A stretch of DNA of 64,000 nucleotides from Gordonibacter massiliensis (ex Traore et al. 2017) (lineage in GTDB: Bacteria; Actinomycetota; Coriobacteriia; Coriobacteriales; Eggerthellaceae). Location: positions 1,116,001 to 1,180,000 of the forward strand of contig LT827128.1 in NCBI GenBank assembly GCA_900170005.1, in the 5' to 3' direction. Positions 7,948 to 18,438 of this stretch are shown one piece after another. Each line of letters begins with the position of its first letter. Position 1 is the first letter of the stretch. The translations under genes were made by a program, and so were the position numbers. The notes below the pieces were generated by a model, which saw only the letters and a program-made list of their open reading frames with translations, did not search any database and was not told where the DNA came from.

Positions 7948-9084
7948 CTATTCGAGCCGCTCTCTGGCTTCCTCTTCCGCCAATTTGGCCGCCAATCCTT
8001 CGCGGATCGCAACTTCTTGCTGCAACTTGCGCCCGGCAACCATGCCCTTGATGGACGGGATGGCGCCGCCGCCGATGATGAGGATGGCTCCCAGCACGGT
8101 GTTGATGGACAGCGGCTCTCCGTACACCACGAGCCCAACGAAAATGGCCACGGGCACTTCCCAGTACGCGATGGTGCCGTAGTCGGCGGCCGGCAGGTTG
8201 CGCCCGGCAACCAGCAGGAAGCCCAGGGCGATGGGGCCGCAGATGATCCACAGCAGCACCGCGCCGATCCAGTTGAACGCGGTGAAGTGCACGTTGAGGG
8301 CCCAGTTCTCCATACCGGGCGTGGCGCCCAGCGAGTTCAGGACGATGGTGATGGCGCCCGCGCCCAGCACCCCGAACAGGAAGTTCCACACGCCGCGCGC
8401 CGTGGTGTCGGCGTCCTTGCGGTAGCCGTTGAAGAACAGCGACGTTCCATAGAACACGCCCGACAGCAAGCCGAACGCGTCGCCGATGCCCTTCATGGGG
8501 AACTCGGGCGTCGAGGGCACCAGGTTGAAGTCGACGAAGAAGCCGCTCGGCCCGAAACCTATGAGGTTCTCGCCGAAGAGCATGCCCACGAACACCGCAA
8601 TCAAGCATATCCATTGCAGCTTGGATATGGGCTCCTTGCGGAAGATGCGCGCCATGAGCACGCAGAACACGGGCCCGGTGTAGATGAACAGAACCGCGTT
8701 CGACACGGTGGTCAGCAGCGTGGACGTGACGTAGCACGCCAACGACATGCCGATCATGAGGCCGCCCAGCGCGATGGCCGGGGTGAGCTTCAGCTTCTTG
8801 AACACGTGCACCTTGTGCGTGGCCACGAGCAGGATGATGAAGAACGCCAGACCCATGCCCATGCGGCCCACGGCCATGAGGGAGCCGATGCTGTCTCCCG
8901 CGTTGAAGCCCGCGGCCCCGTCGAACATGTCGGTGCGGGTGGCCCAGCGGCTGAACAGGGGCACCAGGCCCATGCCCGTGGCCGAAACGAGCATGGCGAT
9001 GGTGCCCAGGTTCGACTTCATCTCGTACGAGTCAGAGGCTCCCGCGTTGCCGCTCCCGATTGCCATTCCTTTTTTCTCTGCCAT
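7948..9084 (-). CDS. EamA/DMT-family transporter
   Basis: A 378-aa inner-membrane protein with about ten helices in two EamA-like halves (TIAMLVSATGMGLVPLFSRW near the start; FGLLSGVFYGTSLFF and YWEVPVAIFVGLVVYGEPLS in the second half). The motif VVYGEPLSINTVLGAILIIGG is typical of drug/metabolite exporters. AGGAGG lies 4 nt before the ATG at 9084; an upstream in-frame codon is ignored. It lies after the terminator of the amidinotransferase gene and probably heads its own unit. The substrate is unknown; export of a guanidino product is one guess. Confidence 0.83.
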   Translation of the reverse strand: MAEKKGMAIGSGNAGASDSYEMKSNLGTIAMLVSATGMGLVPLFSRWATRTDMFDGAAGFNAGDSIGSLMAVGRMGMGLAFFIILLVATHKVHVFKKLKLTPAIALGGLMIGMSLACYVTSTLLTTVSNAVLFIYTGPVFCVLMARIFRKEPISKLQWICLIAVFVGMLFGENLIGFGPSGFFVDFNLVPSTPEFPMKGIGDAFGLLSGVFYGTSLFFNGYRKDADTTARGVWNFLFGVLGAGAITIVLNSLGATPGMENWALNVHFTAFNWIGAVLLWIICGPIALGFLLVAGRNLPAADYGTIAYWEVPVAIFVGLVVYGEPLSINTVLGAILIIGGGAIPSIKGMVAGRKLQQEVAIREGLAAKLAEEEARERLE

Positions 9085-9232
9085 TGGTCCTCCTAAAACC
9101 AGTAGCACCTGCCACCTTCCAACAGCTCCGCCCTCTCGACAACCGCAACCGTTTCATACGATGAACGGCGTTCGACAGCAACGATCTAACCGGCCGCGAA
9201 CGGTCGAGCCACCATATGGGTATTTTGGTTGA

Positions 9233-9277
9233 GATAAAAAGGGAGGGGATCCGTCGTACGCGTTGCAGATCCCCTCC
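9233..9277 (-). terminator. Rho-independent terminator of the amidinotransferase gene
   Basis: GGAGGGGATC (9242-9251) and GATCCCCTCC (9268-9277) form a perfect 10-bp stem. Read on the minus strand, CTTTTTAT follows the stem. It ends about 50 bp after the amidinotransferase stop. Confidence 0.85.
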
Positions 9278-9326
9278 ATGAGAGCGTCACACCGTCAGAT
9301 GCGGCGGTCGAGCATACATGGAAAGC

Positions 9327-10475
9327 TTAGTCGTTCCACATCTCCGGGCGCACCAGGGTGGGATCCTTGACGCGGTTCGGGAAGTAGTCGAGGCAGTCGC
9401 CCTCGCGGTAGACGTCGGCCGTGGAGCAGTGCAGGCCGCCGCCGAACGGGTAGGCGTCGCGCAGGTCGCAGGGGATGACGTTCATGCCGAGCTTGTCCAT
9501 CTGCTCCTGCTGGTGCACCTCGGAGGCCTCCACGATGACCGTCTTCGGGTCGAGCACGAGGCAGTTCATGGACAGCCACACGGAGCTGTAGCACAGCGCG
9601 GGCGGCTCGTCGTGCGCCGGGTCGGCGGCCTCGACGATCTGCCAGTCGTTGGCCTCGAAGATGGCGCGCTGCTCCTCGGGGAGCTTGCGGTGCGGGTTGT
9701 TGATGATCAGGCCCGGGCGCAGCGGCACGAAGGTGGCGTCGATGTGGATGGGGTACGGGTCGCCGGGGAAGTTCACGGCGTGCACGCGGTACTCGGGGTA
9801 GTAGCGCTGGAACCAGTCCATGGCCGTGCGGTTCGTGGTCAGGCCGTGCTGGATGAACAGGTCCTTGCCCATGCGCATCACGTCGGCGGCGTCCCACATC
9901 GGCTCGACCTCGGTGGTCACGAAGTCCTTGTTGGCGGTGCGCACGAGGCGCTCCTCCAGCGTGATCTTCTCGTCGTAGTAGTTGTGCTTGTAGGAGGCGT
10001 CGGTCAGGCGGGGACGGGGGGCCTGGGTCCACAGGAAGTCCGGGTCCTCGTCGAAGTACTGCTTCATGAGCGGCCAGTAGGCCAGGTACTCGAAGTAGCG
10101 GCAGCGGAAGGAGTTGGCGGAGGCCATGATCTCGTTGCCGATGGTGAGCAGGATGTCGCGGGGCGGCATGCAGGTCATCATGGAGTCGTTGCGGAAGTCG
10201 GGCGTGCCGATGGCCTGGTTCCACTGCAAGGGCGTCGGGCGGTCGACGACGACGCCGCGGTCCTCGAGGATCTTCACGAGGTTGTCGAGGCACTCGTTGC
10301 CGCGCTCGACGGTCTTGGCGGGACGGAGGCCCCACATGCCGCGCATCTCGGAGTCGACGGGCACCTTCTCGGACGTCGCGGGCTCCTCGGGCGGGATCAT
10401 CGAGTTGTCGCAGCGACCGACGATGACGCGCTTCAGCGGATCCCAGTCGTTCCAAGAATTGACTATCTTCGCCAT
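9327..10475 (-). CDS. Glycine amidinotransferase-like enzyme (L-arginine amidinotransferase)
   Basis: The 382-aa product resembles L-arginine:glycine amidinotransferase, which moves the amidino group of arginine to an amine and releases ornithine. The catalytic triad is visible: Asp195 in EPMWDAADV, His244 in IHIDATFVPLRPG and Cys350 in GGGLHCSTADV. These spacings (49 and 106) are close to those of the vertebrate GATM triad. The acceptor cannot be read from sequence; taurine, GABA, lysine or glycine are all possible. AAAGGAG lies 6 nt before the ATG, with its own promoter and terminator. It stands in an islet with two transporters and a TetR regulator. An arginine deiminase is less likely because the motifs are GATM-like. 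Confidence 0.85.
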   Translation of the reverse strand: MAKIVNSWNDWDPLKRVIVGRCDNSMIPPEEPATSEKVPVDSEMRGMWGLRPAKTVERGNECLDNLVKILEDRGVVVDRPTPLQWNQAIGTPDFRNDSMMTCMPPRDILLTIGNEIMASANSFRCRYFEYLAYWPLMKQYFDEDPDFLWTQAPRPRLTDASYKHNYYDEKITLEERLVRTANKDFVTTEVEPMWDAADVMRMGKDLFIQHGLTTNRTAMDWFQRYYPEYRVHAVNFPGDPYPIHIDATFVPLRPGLIINNPHRKLPEEQRAIFEANDWQIVEAADPAHDEPPALCYSSVWLSMNCLVLDPKTVIVEASEVHQQEQMDKLGMNVIPCDLRDAYPFGGGLHCSTADVYREGDCLDYFPNRVKDPTLVRPEMWND

Positions 10476-10889
10476 GACAGTCTCCTTTCTGTGTGGAAGT
10501 TCCTTCCACGTTGCGGTTGGGCATCGTGCTCGATGCGCGAGCGCATCGCCCGATCACCCTTCGCGTAAGGTATATCACCGCGATCGCTCGCGTGCAACAT
10601 ACCGAACACGTGCTCAAACGGCGTATTCAAAGCAAAACGAAAATCACTTTAATGCACGTGCACTATTTTAAAAAGATGTCGTTTCGCGGTAAACCCGCCG
10701 ATCAAAACGATACGTTCGAAAACGAAGGGAAACCGGAAGCCGTCGTGCGCACCGACACGAAACCTCGTGGTTTCCGCACGGAAATTATGCACTGAAACGA
10801 CTTTTATGGATATCGGCAGGCAACATGCGGCTCTACCGACATCCGCTTTCCAAGGATGTCGTTGACACGGTGTCTTGGGCGCTAGCACC
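10476..10889. other. Intergenic region between hemW and the amidinotransferase
   Basis: About 414 bp with no convincing gene. It is noticeably more AT-rich at 10600-10810 than its surroundings. It holds the amidinotransferase promoter (10569-10597), a leader hairpin based on GATGCG/CGCATC, a TGCACGTGCA palindrome near 10653 and a TTTTAAAA dyad. A regulator site may be hidden here. Confidence 0.6.
10569..10597 (-). promoter_or_regulatory. Sigma-70-type promoter of the amidinotransferase gene
   Basis: On the minus strand TTGCAC (10592-10597) and TATACC (10569-10574) are separated by exactly 17 nt. The start would leave a leader of about 85 nt before the ATG. Confidence 0.6.
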
Positions 10890-11999
10890 TCACGCCAAAT
10901 CGAACAGCGCGCCGTAAAGGTCGTTGCCGCAGAGCCAGCCGCGCTCGGTGGGCCTCCAGCGGCCGTCCTCGTGCACGACGAGGCCCTCCTCCGCAAGCTC
11001 CTCCAGCACGGTCGGGGCGGCGGGCAGCAGCTCCGCCGCGCGCTCCACGTGCTCGTCGGACACGCCGCACGTCATGCGCATACCCAGCATGAGGTCCTCG
11101 GCGGCCATGCCGCGCGCGTCCAGATCGTCGGTCACCTGGCCGTCCTGCACGCGCATGCGGCGCTCCGCGTTCTGGGTCATCGTGGCTGCCGAACGGCCGA
11201 GGCCCAGGTACGGCACGCCCGTCCAGTAGGCGATATTGTGGCGGCTCTGGAAGCCGGGGCGCGCGTAGCTGGCCACCTCGTAGCGCTCGAAGCCGGCCTC
11301 GGCCAGCACGCGCGCGGCGATCTCCATGTGCTCGGCCTCCACGTCGTCGTCGGGCTCGTCCAGCTCGCCGGCCAGCACGGCCGCGTTGAAGGGCGTGTGC
11401 GCCTCGATGGTGAGCGGGTACACGCTCACGTGCGCCACTCCGAGCGAGACGGCCTCGCGCACGCTCTCCTCGAAGCTCGCCGCGCTCTGGCCGGGGATGC
11501 CGCACATGAGGTCCACGCTCACGTTCTCGAACCGCGTCTGCGCGGCCGCCACGGCGCGGCGGGCCGCGTCCGCGTCGTGGGCGCGCCCGAGCACGGCCAG
11601 CACGTCGTCGTCGAAGCTCTGCACGCCGATGGATAGGCGGTTCACGCCGAGCGCCCACACGTCGCGCACCATGCGCTCGGTGAGGCTCTCCGGGTTCGCC
11701 TCCATCGTGCACTCCACGTCCAGTTCGAGCCGCATCGAAAGCGACAGCGTGTACAACAGCATGGACAGCCGCGAGAGCCCCAGATGGCTCGGCGTGCCGC
11801 CGCCCATATACACCGTCTCGATCGCGCCCAGCTCGCCCTCCTTCGCCTTGCGGCGGATCTGCAGGCACAGGTCCTCCACGTACGCGTCGATCTCCGGCGA
11901 ATCGGCGGGCACAGCCGCCGTGGCGAAGTCGCAGTACCCGCACCGCTTCACGCAGAACGGCACGTGCAGGTAGAGCGCCTTGTAGGGATCGTGGGGCAT
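10890..11999 (-). CDS. hemW: Radical SAM heme chaperone HemW
   Basis: A coproporphyrinogen-oxidase-like protein that is thought to deliver heme to respiratory enzymes. The 369-aa product has the radical-SAM motif CVKRCGYCDF near residue 17, then GGGTPS and the HemW pattern YEVASYARPGFQSRHNIAYW. It lacks a genuine oxidase signature. The ATG at 11999 is chosen because GGAAAGG lies 8 nt upstream; an ORF extension would overlap the peptidase gene. In many genomes hemW lies directly between lepA and hrcA; here peptidase and dusB genes stand on one side and an islet on the other. Confidence 0.93.
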   Translation of the reverse strand: MPHDPYKALYLHVPFCVKRCGYCDFATAAVPADSPEIDAYVEDLCLQIRRKAKEGELGAIETVYMGGGTPSHLGLSRLSMLLYTLSLSMRLELDVECTMEANPESLTERMVRDVWALGVNRLSIGVQSFDDDVLAVLGRAHDADAARRAVAAAQTRFENVSVDLMCGIPGQSAASFEESVREAVSLGVAHVSVYPLTIEAHTPFNAAVLAGELDEPDDDVEAEHMEIAARVLAEAGFERYEVASYARPGFQSRHNIAYWTGVPYLGLGRSAATMTQNAERRMRVQDGQVTDDLDARGMAAEDLMLGMRMTCGVSDEHVERAAELLPAAPTVLEELAEEGLVVHEDGRWRPTERGWLCGNDLYGALFDLA

Positions 12000-12025
12000 G
12001 GGAGCAACCTTTCCGAGAGCAACCG

Positions 12026-12736
12026 TCATGCTAAGCAGCGTATCCGATCGACAGCCGTCGGAACGCCCTCGCGCACCTTTTTCCATGCGCCGTACTCAAA
12101 CACCTCGTAGGAGGCGAAGGCGCACGGGAGGCCGGCGGCGCGCGTCAAATCAGGGTCGTCCATGAGCTGGAAGTGCAGATGCGGGTAGTAGGAGTTGCCC
12201 GAATGCCCGACGCCGCCCAACGGCTCGCCCTGCGCCACGACCTGGCCGAGCTCCACCTTCACCGTGGAGGGACGCAGGTGGCAAAGGGCGGCGTACACGC
12301 CTTCCCGGCATCGCAGGACCACGTGGTTGCCCGCCAGCTCGCGCACGTCTCCAACCTCTGGGTCGAAGTTGCTGTTCCTGGCAGCCCGACGCGCGTCGGA
12401 GAGCAGGCGCGCATGCGTGCGCTCGGGCCAATCGGCCTCTACCTCCACCACCGTGCCGTCGCAGGGGGCGTACACCGTCTCCCCGTAGCAATAACAGGAA
12501 TCGATGGGGACGCCCAGCAGGAGGTAGCGCAGGAAGCTGGCACGGTAGCAGGGCCAGCCCGCGCGCTGCCAGTCCACCTGCAGGAAATCGTAAGCGAAAC
12601 GCGAGCCCAGCGCGTCGGTGCCGTGGCTGGGAACCCGCGTCCCCGGCGTGTTGGGAACCGCCCACTCGCCTCTGAGCGGGAACCCGACGACGATCGGGTC
12701 GTCTGCGTCGTGCACGCTCAACGTATCCCCCTCCAC
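12026..12736 (-). CDS. M23-like metallopeptidase domain protein
   Basis: The 236-aa product has a LytM/M23-type core: HGTDALGSRFAYDF supplies candidate first zinc ligands (His, Asp), and HLHFQL supplies the final His-x-His pair. The segment APCDGTVVEVEADW is the usual beta strand before the long insert, and GNHVVLRCREGVYAALCHL fits the central sheet. There is no signal peptide, unusual for a cell-wall hydrolase, so the target is uncertain. A GTG start lies 10 bp after the dusB stop with no clear ribosome site, which implies coupling. Confidence 0.78.
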   Translation of the reverse strand: MEGDTLSVHDADDPIVVGFPLRGEWAVPNTPGTRVPSHGTDALGSRFAYDFLQVDWQRAGWPCYRASFLRYLLLGVPIDSCYCYGETVYAPCDGTVVEVEADWPERTHARLLSDARRAARNSNFDPEVGDVRELAGNHVVLRCREGVYAALCHLRPSTVKVELGQVVAQGEPLGGVGHSGNSYYPHLHFQLMDDPDLTRAAGLPCAFASYEVFEYGAWKKVREGVPTAVDRIRCLA

Positions 12737-12746
12737 GCCCGGGCGC

Positions 12747-13721
12747 TCACTCGGCGTGCGCTTGCGCGCACGCCAACAGCTCGTCGAACACCGCGTCGAA
12801 GTCCTCCACCGACACGCAGGCGTTGATCCGAGCCCGCGCCGTGGCGGCGCCCGGCAGGCCGGCCATGTACCACATGGCGTGCTTGCGCATGCGCACGATG
12901 TTCTTGCCCTCGCGCTCGGCGAGCAGGCGCGCGTGGCGGCGGGCCATGGCCAGGCGCGCCTCCACAGAAGGGGGCGCGGGTTCGGGTTCGCCCGCGAGCG
13001 CGGCCTTCGCCTGGGCGAACACCCAGGGGTTGCCCTCGGCGCCGCGCGCGATCATCACGGCGTCGCAGCCCGTGCGGCGCGTGATCGCCACGGCGTCCGC
13101 GCCCGTGCGCACGTCGCCGTTGCCGATGACGGGCACGCCCACGGCCGCCTTCACGCGCGCGATGGCGCCCCAGTCGGCGCTGCCGCGGTAGAGCTGCTCG
13201 GCGTAGCGCCCGTGCACGGCCACGGCGCACGCGCCCGCGTCCTCCATGCGGCGCGCGAAGTCCACGCACGTCTCGTCGCCCTCGGCCCAGCCGCGCCGGA
13301 ACTTCACCGTCACGGGATGCTCCACGGCCGCGCGAACCGCGCGCACGATGGCGGCGGCCAGCTCCGGGTCCTTCATGAGCGACGAGCCGTCGCCCTTCGA
13401 CACGATCTTGCGCGCCGGGCAGCCCATGTTGATATCGAGGTAGGCCAGCGACTCCCCCATCGCCTCCTCGATCCACGCGGCCTGCGCGGCCATCGTGTCG
13501 GGCTCGTGGCCGAACAGCTGCACGGCCACCTGGTCCTCGCCGGGTGCCAGGCGCAGCAGGTGCCGCGTCTTCTCGTTCGCGTAGGAGAGCCCCTTGGCCG
13601 ACACCATCTCGGTAAAGGCCAGGTCGGCGCCCTGCTCGCGGCAGAGCGCCCGGAACGCCTCGTCGCTCACGCCCGCCATGGGGGCGAGCAGGAGCCTATG
13701 GCTTCGGAAAAAATCGAACAT
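12747..13721 (-). CDS. dusB: tRNA-dihydrouridine synthase (DusB family)
   Basis: A flavoenzyme that reduces uridine to dihydrouridine in the tRNA D-loop. The 324-aa TIM-barrel product starts with LLLAPMAGVSDEAFR, has the active-site Cys101 in NMGCPARKIV, and FMN phosphate-binding strands in GNGDVRTG and MIARGAEGNPW. Length and motifs fit the bacterial Dus family. The gene is between a small membrane protein gene and the peptidase gene, all on one strand. Confidence 0.92.
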   Translation of the reverse strand: MFDFFRSHRLLLAPMAGVSDEAFRALCREQGADLAFTEMVSAKGLSYANEKTRHLLRLAPGEDQVAVQLFGHEPDTMAAQAAWIEEAMGESLAYLDINMGCPARKIVSKGDGSSLMKDPELAAAIVRAVRAAVEHPVTVKFRRGWAEGDETCVDFARRMEDAGACAVAVHGRYAEQLYRGSADWGAIARVKAAVGVPVIGNGDVRTGADAVAITRRTGCDAVMIARGAEGNPWVFAQAKAALAGEPEPAPPSVEARLAMARRHARLLAEREGKNIVRMRKHAMWYMAGLPGAATARARINACVSVEDFDAVFDELLACAQAHAE

Positions 13722-13734
13722 GACGGACCGGGCC

Positions 13735-13929
13735 CTAGGAGGCCAGCACGTCGATCATGTTGATGCCGACGAAGATCAGCAGCACCACGAAACCCACCAC
13801 GGCCACAAGGCAGCCGCATCCGAGCGCGATCTTCGTGCCGCCCGACGTGGCGGCCTGCACCTGCTCGCGCGCCGCCTTCTTCTCGTCGAACGGATCGTCC
13901 AACCAGTCGAAATCGTCTTTCTTGCCCAT
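13735..13929 (-). CDS. Small single-pass membrane protein
   Basis: A 64-aa protein with an acidic, soluble N-terminus (MGKKDDFDWLDDPFDEKK) and one C-terminal hydrophobic helix (about residues 34-58). It lies 13 bp before dusB and follows a second small membrane protein. No family is recognised and the function is unknown. It is kept because of its position in a tight operon and the clear charge/membrane layout. Confidence 0.62.
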   Translation of the reverse strand: MGKKDDFDWLDDPFDEKKAAREQVQAATSGGTKIALGCGCLVAVVGFVVLLIFVGINMIDVLAS

Positions 13930-13994
13930 GTCGTTGCACCTATCGAATCATCGCGACCACCGCCGCGCCGAATGCCGATCGCACGCCGGCTTCC

Positions 13995-14216
13995 TCATAC
14001 CAGTTTCGAAATAACGAAGCCCACCAACACCACGATGACAGCGAGAACGATCAAGCCCGCCACCCTGCGCTTCAGGAACGCCCAATCCTCGTCGTCCATC
14101 GCATTCAGGTCGCGGGGGAACGGCCTGACCGTAAAAGCCTGCCCGCGCCACAGGTACGCGACGAGCGCCGCAAGCGCGATGATGACGAGAACGAGTATGG
14201 CGAGCATGCCGTCCAT
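13995..14216 (-). CDS. Small two-helix membrane protein
   Basis: A 73-aa protein with hydrophobic helices at about residues 4-22 and 50-70, joined by a charged linker (RPFPRDLNAMDDEDWAFLKRR). It starts 3 nt after the lepA stop, so it is almost certainly cotranslated with lepA. No family recognised. Confidence 0.68.
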   Translation of the reverse strand: MDGMLAILVLVIIALAALVAYLWRGQAFTVRPFPRDLNAMDDEDWAFLKRRVAGLIVLAVIVVLVGFVISKLV

Positions 14217-14219
14217 ACG

Positions 14220-16025
<1,806 letters not shown>

Positions 16026-16421
16026 AGTCGCTTTCTTCTATATACGGGCGGTGCACGAGCGAAAAACGTGTTTTCGGGAATTTCCTCGTGAAAACGTACT
16101 CAACGTTTGGTATTCTATCGCATTGTGTATCCAGCGATACGTGCGTGCGATGATCTTATCGCCAAATCTGCAGACGTGGCTGCATTACGGATTCGTCCTC
16201 GCTGGTGACCGGTTGGTCTGCGAAACAGAGAAATCCCGCCTGTTTCCTATGCATCGTCAACGCCCCGCGCGTCTGCGCGGGCGGCTCCTCCGGGGCCTTG
16301 TTGCGAGGCGATCGGTTACCGTGCGACCGCAGGGGCAGGCATCGCCCGCCCGTATCGCTGGAAGCGCAGCGCGATTAGTTTCGCAAGACAAGGCATTCGA
16401 TTTTTTGGAGGAACGAAGTAC
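16026..16421. other. Divergent lepA/rpsT upstream region
   Basis: About 396 bp without a convincing gene. TATATA lies close to the lepA start on the minus strand. The plus strand should hold the rpsT promoter and a long leader before GGAGG; rpsT leaders are autoregulated in some bacteria, but I see no motif that proves it here. Confidence 0.5.
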
Positions 16422-16934
16422 ATGGCGAACATCAAGAGCCAGAAGAAGCGCATCATCACCAACGAGAAGGCCCGCATGCGCAACCGCGCGGTGAAAAGCG
16501 AGCTGAAGACCGCCATCCGCCGCGTGAAGGACGCTGTGGCCGCCGAGAACGGCGCCGAGGCCTACGCCGCCGCACTGGCCGCCTGCCGCCTTCTGGACAA
16601 GGCCGCCTCGAAGGGCGTCATCCACAAGAACCAGGCCGCGAACCGCAAGAGCGGCGTCATGCTGCTCGTGAAGGACGTGGTGACCGACGACGTGCGCGCC
16701 GCCTACGTGAAGCCGGCCAAGAAGGAGCAGAAGACCGGCTCCAAGAAGGCCGCCGCCAAGGCCGAGCGCGAGGCAGCCATGAAGGCCGCCTCCGCCGAGA
16801 AGGCGAAACGCCGCGAGAAGACGCAGAAGGACGAGGCCGCCGCTGCGAAGCGCAAGGCCAAGGAAGCCGAAGAGGCCGCCAAGGCCGAGGCTGAGGCCGC
16901 TGCCGCCGAGGGCGCCGAAGAGGCTGCCGAGTAA
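16422..16934 (+). CDS. rpsT: 30S ribosomal protein S20 with long C-terminal extension
   Basis: Residues 1 to about 95 are a normal S20 ([22 protein letters not shown]...[18 protein letters not shown]). The family is usually about 85-90 residues; this product is 170. Residues 96-170 form an Ala/Lys/Glu-rich, low-complexity, probably helical tail ([20 protein letters not shown] and [20 protein letters not shown]). GGAGG lies 10 nt before the ATG. The frame stays open with strong GC third-position bias and a terminator follows, so the tail is genuine. Confidence 0.95.
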   Translation: MANIKSQKKRIITNEKARMRNRAVKSELKTAIRRVKDAVAAENGAEAYAAALAACRLLDKAASKGVIHKNQAANRKSGVMLLVKDVVTDDVRAAYVKPAKKEQKTGSKKAAAKAEREAAMKAASAEKAKRREKTQKDEAAAAKRKAKEAEEAAKAEAEAAAAEGAEEAAE

Positions 16935-16981
16935 GCTCGATGCAACGGGATCGCCCGCGATCCGTCCGCATATCAAGGGAA

Positions 16982-17011
16982 GAGGAAGCCCCCGGAACCG
17001 GGGGCTTCCTC
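16982..17011 (+). terminator. Terminator hairpin of rpsT
   Basis: GAGGAAGCCCCCGG pairs with CCGGGGGCTTCCTC, a 14-bp stem with minimal loop, 48 nt after the rpsT stop. No T-run follows, so its strength comes from the stem. Confidence 0.75.
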
Positions 17012-17311
17012 GCGTTCGGGCACAAAGGCGATATCGCGGCTAAGGCGATCCCGAGGTTGGATCAAAGTGCGTCCGAGGACAAATCGGGACCCATGGTCGA
17101 TTTTACGCACGCAAGGTATAGGGTGCTGCAGTAAAAAGCCTGATGGCGGAAAGCGGTTCGCGTGTTTCCCGTAGTCGAATCGACCACGGCTATGATTTTT
17201 GTCCATGACTCTTACCGTCATATTTATCCAGGAAAGCCAAGCGGGGGATCATCTGGGAACGATCTGCGATTCCACTTTAAACGGACGCGTTTTGACTCAT
17301 AACCCCCATTC

Positions 17312-17415
17312 CGTAGGGGCGATCTCAATCGCCCGTTCCAGCGAAGCCGGAAAAGCAACTGGAACCCGCGCTTTCGCGCTTTGCGCGAACGGGCGATCTG
17401 GAGATCGCCTCTACG
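17312..17415. repeat. Palindromic intergenic repeat, family B copy 1
   Basis: The ends are CGTAGGGGCGATCTC and its near-exact inverse GAGATCGCCTCTACG. Inside are GCCCGTTCCAGCGAAGCCGG and GCGAACGGGCGATC. The same words occur at 39043-39147. It is non-coding. Confidence 0.7.
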
Positions 17416-17444
17416 AGGGGGGGGGTTGCCGAGGCGTCGAATGC

Positions 17445-18437
17445 TCAGCCGGCTTTGCGGACGGTGACCTGGAGCACCCAGTCGAGGAAGGCGGCGTCGG
17501 GGTCCGCGCCGCTTTTCATGGCGCGCTCGGTGTCGCGGGCGGTGACGATGGCGCGGCGCAGTTCCTCGCCGCTGAAGCCGCGAGCCCAGGTGCCGTGGTT
17601 CTTGCACCGCCAATCGGGCATCTTGAGGGCGGCGGCCACCCCGCGCGGGTTGCCGCGTTCGGCCAGCGTGCGGGCGCACACCAGCTCGCGCAAGCGCGAC
17701 GTGCACATGGCGAGCAGCGCATGGGGCGACACCGATTCCATACGGCCCAGGTACAGCAGGCACTTGCGCGCGTCGCGCGCGGCGAACGCGTCCACGAACT
17801 CCCAGGGCTTCACCTCGGCCGTGCGCGTGACCAGCCCCATGATCTCGTGCTCGTTCACGGCGTCGGCGCCGCGGTGCGCGAGCGCTATCTTCTTCAGCTC
17901 GTTGTCCAAGTGGACGGTGTCCTCGCCCACCAGGTCCACGAGCTTGTTCGCCGCGCCCTCCGTGAGCGTGACGCCGTGGCCCACGGCCATGGCGCGCACC
18001 GTCTTGGGCAGCTCGTAGCGCTTGAGCGGGGCGCAGTCGATCACGGCGGTCTTGCCGTGCGCGGCCACGGCCTTGTACAGCCGCGTGTTCTTCGCCAACT
18101 TCTCGGCCACGAGCGCGAGCACGGTGGTCTCGCTCGGCGACGAGAGGTAGGACACGAGCGCCTCGGCGTCCGCCTTCTTGAGCTTGTCGGCCGCGCGCAC
18201 CTCCACGAGGCGCACGGGGCTGGCGAACGGCACGGTGTTGCAGGCCGTGACGACGTCGTCGCCGACGGCCGTCTCGCCGTTGAACTCGTCGGCGTTGAAC
18301 GACAGGTCGCCGAGCGCGGCCAGGCGGGCGCGCAGGCGCTTCATCACGGTGTCGCGCTTGAGCGCGTCCTCCCCCACGATGAGGTAGACGGGCAAAAGGG
18401 GCGCTTCTTGTTTCTTGTTCGTCGGCATGCCCCGCAT
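17445..18437 (-). CDS. holA: DNA polymerase III subunit delta
   Basis: The clamp-loader wrench subunit that opens the beta clamp. The 330-aa product has the HolA N-terminus (PVYLIVGEDALKRDTVMKRL), central SSPSETTVLALVAEKL and KRYELPKTVRAMA, and the C-terminal FVDAFAARDARKCLLYL and RELVCARTLAE helices. It has an AAA+-like fold without Walker A, as expected. The ATG at 18437 is 1 nt from the comEC stop and has GGAGG 12 nt upstream; an alternative ATG is three codons later. It follows comEC as in most Gram-positives. Confidence 0.9.
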   Translation of the reverse strand: MRGMPTNKKQEAPLLPVYLIVGEDALKRDTVMKRLRARLAALGDLSFNADEFNGETAVGDDVVTACNTVPFASPVRLVEVRAADKLKKADAEALVSYLSSPSETTVLALVAEKLAKNTRLYKAVAAHGKTAVIDCAPLKRYELPKTVRAMAVGHGVTLTEGAANKLVDLVGEDTVHLDNELKKIALAHRGADAVNEHEIMGLVTRTAEVKPWEFVDAFAARDARKCLLYLGRMESVSPHALLAMCTSRLRELVCARTLAERGNPRGVAAALKMPDWRCKNHGTWARGFSGEELRRAIVTARDTERAMKSGADPDAAFLDWVLQVTVRKAG

Positions 18438-18438
18438 T

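Larger units (their letters stand above)
16935..17444. other. Intergenic region after rpsT
   Basis: About 510 bp between convergent rpsT and holA. It holds the rpsT terminator (16982-17011), a family B repeat (17312-17415) and a G-run. No gene is supported; ORFs crossing it lack ribosome sites and family motifs. Confidence 0.6.
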
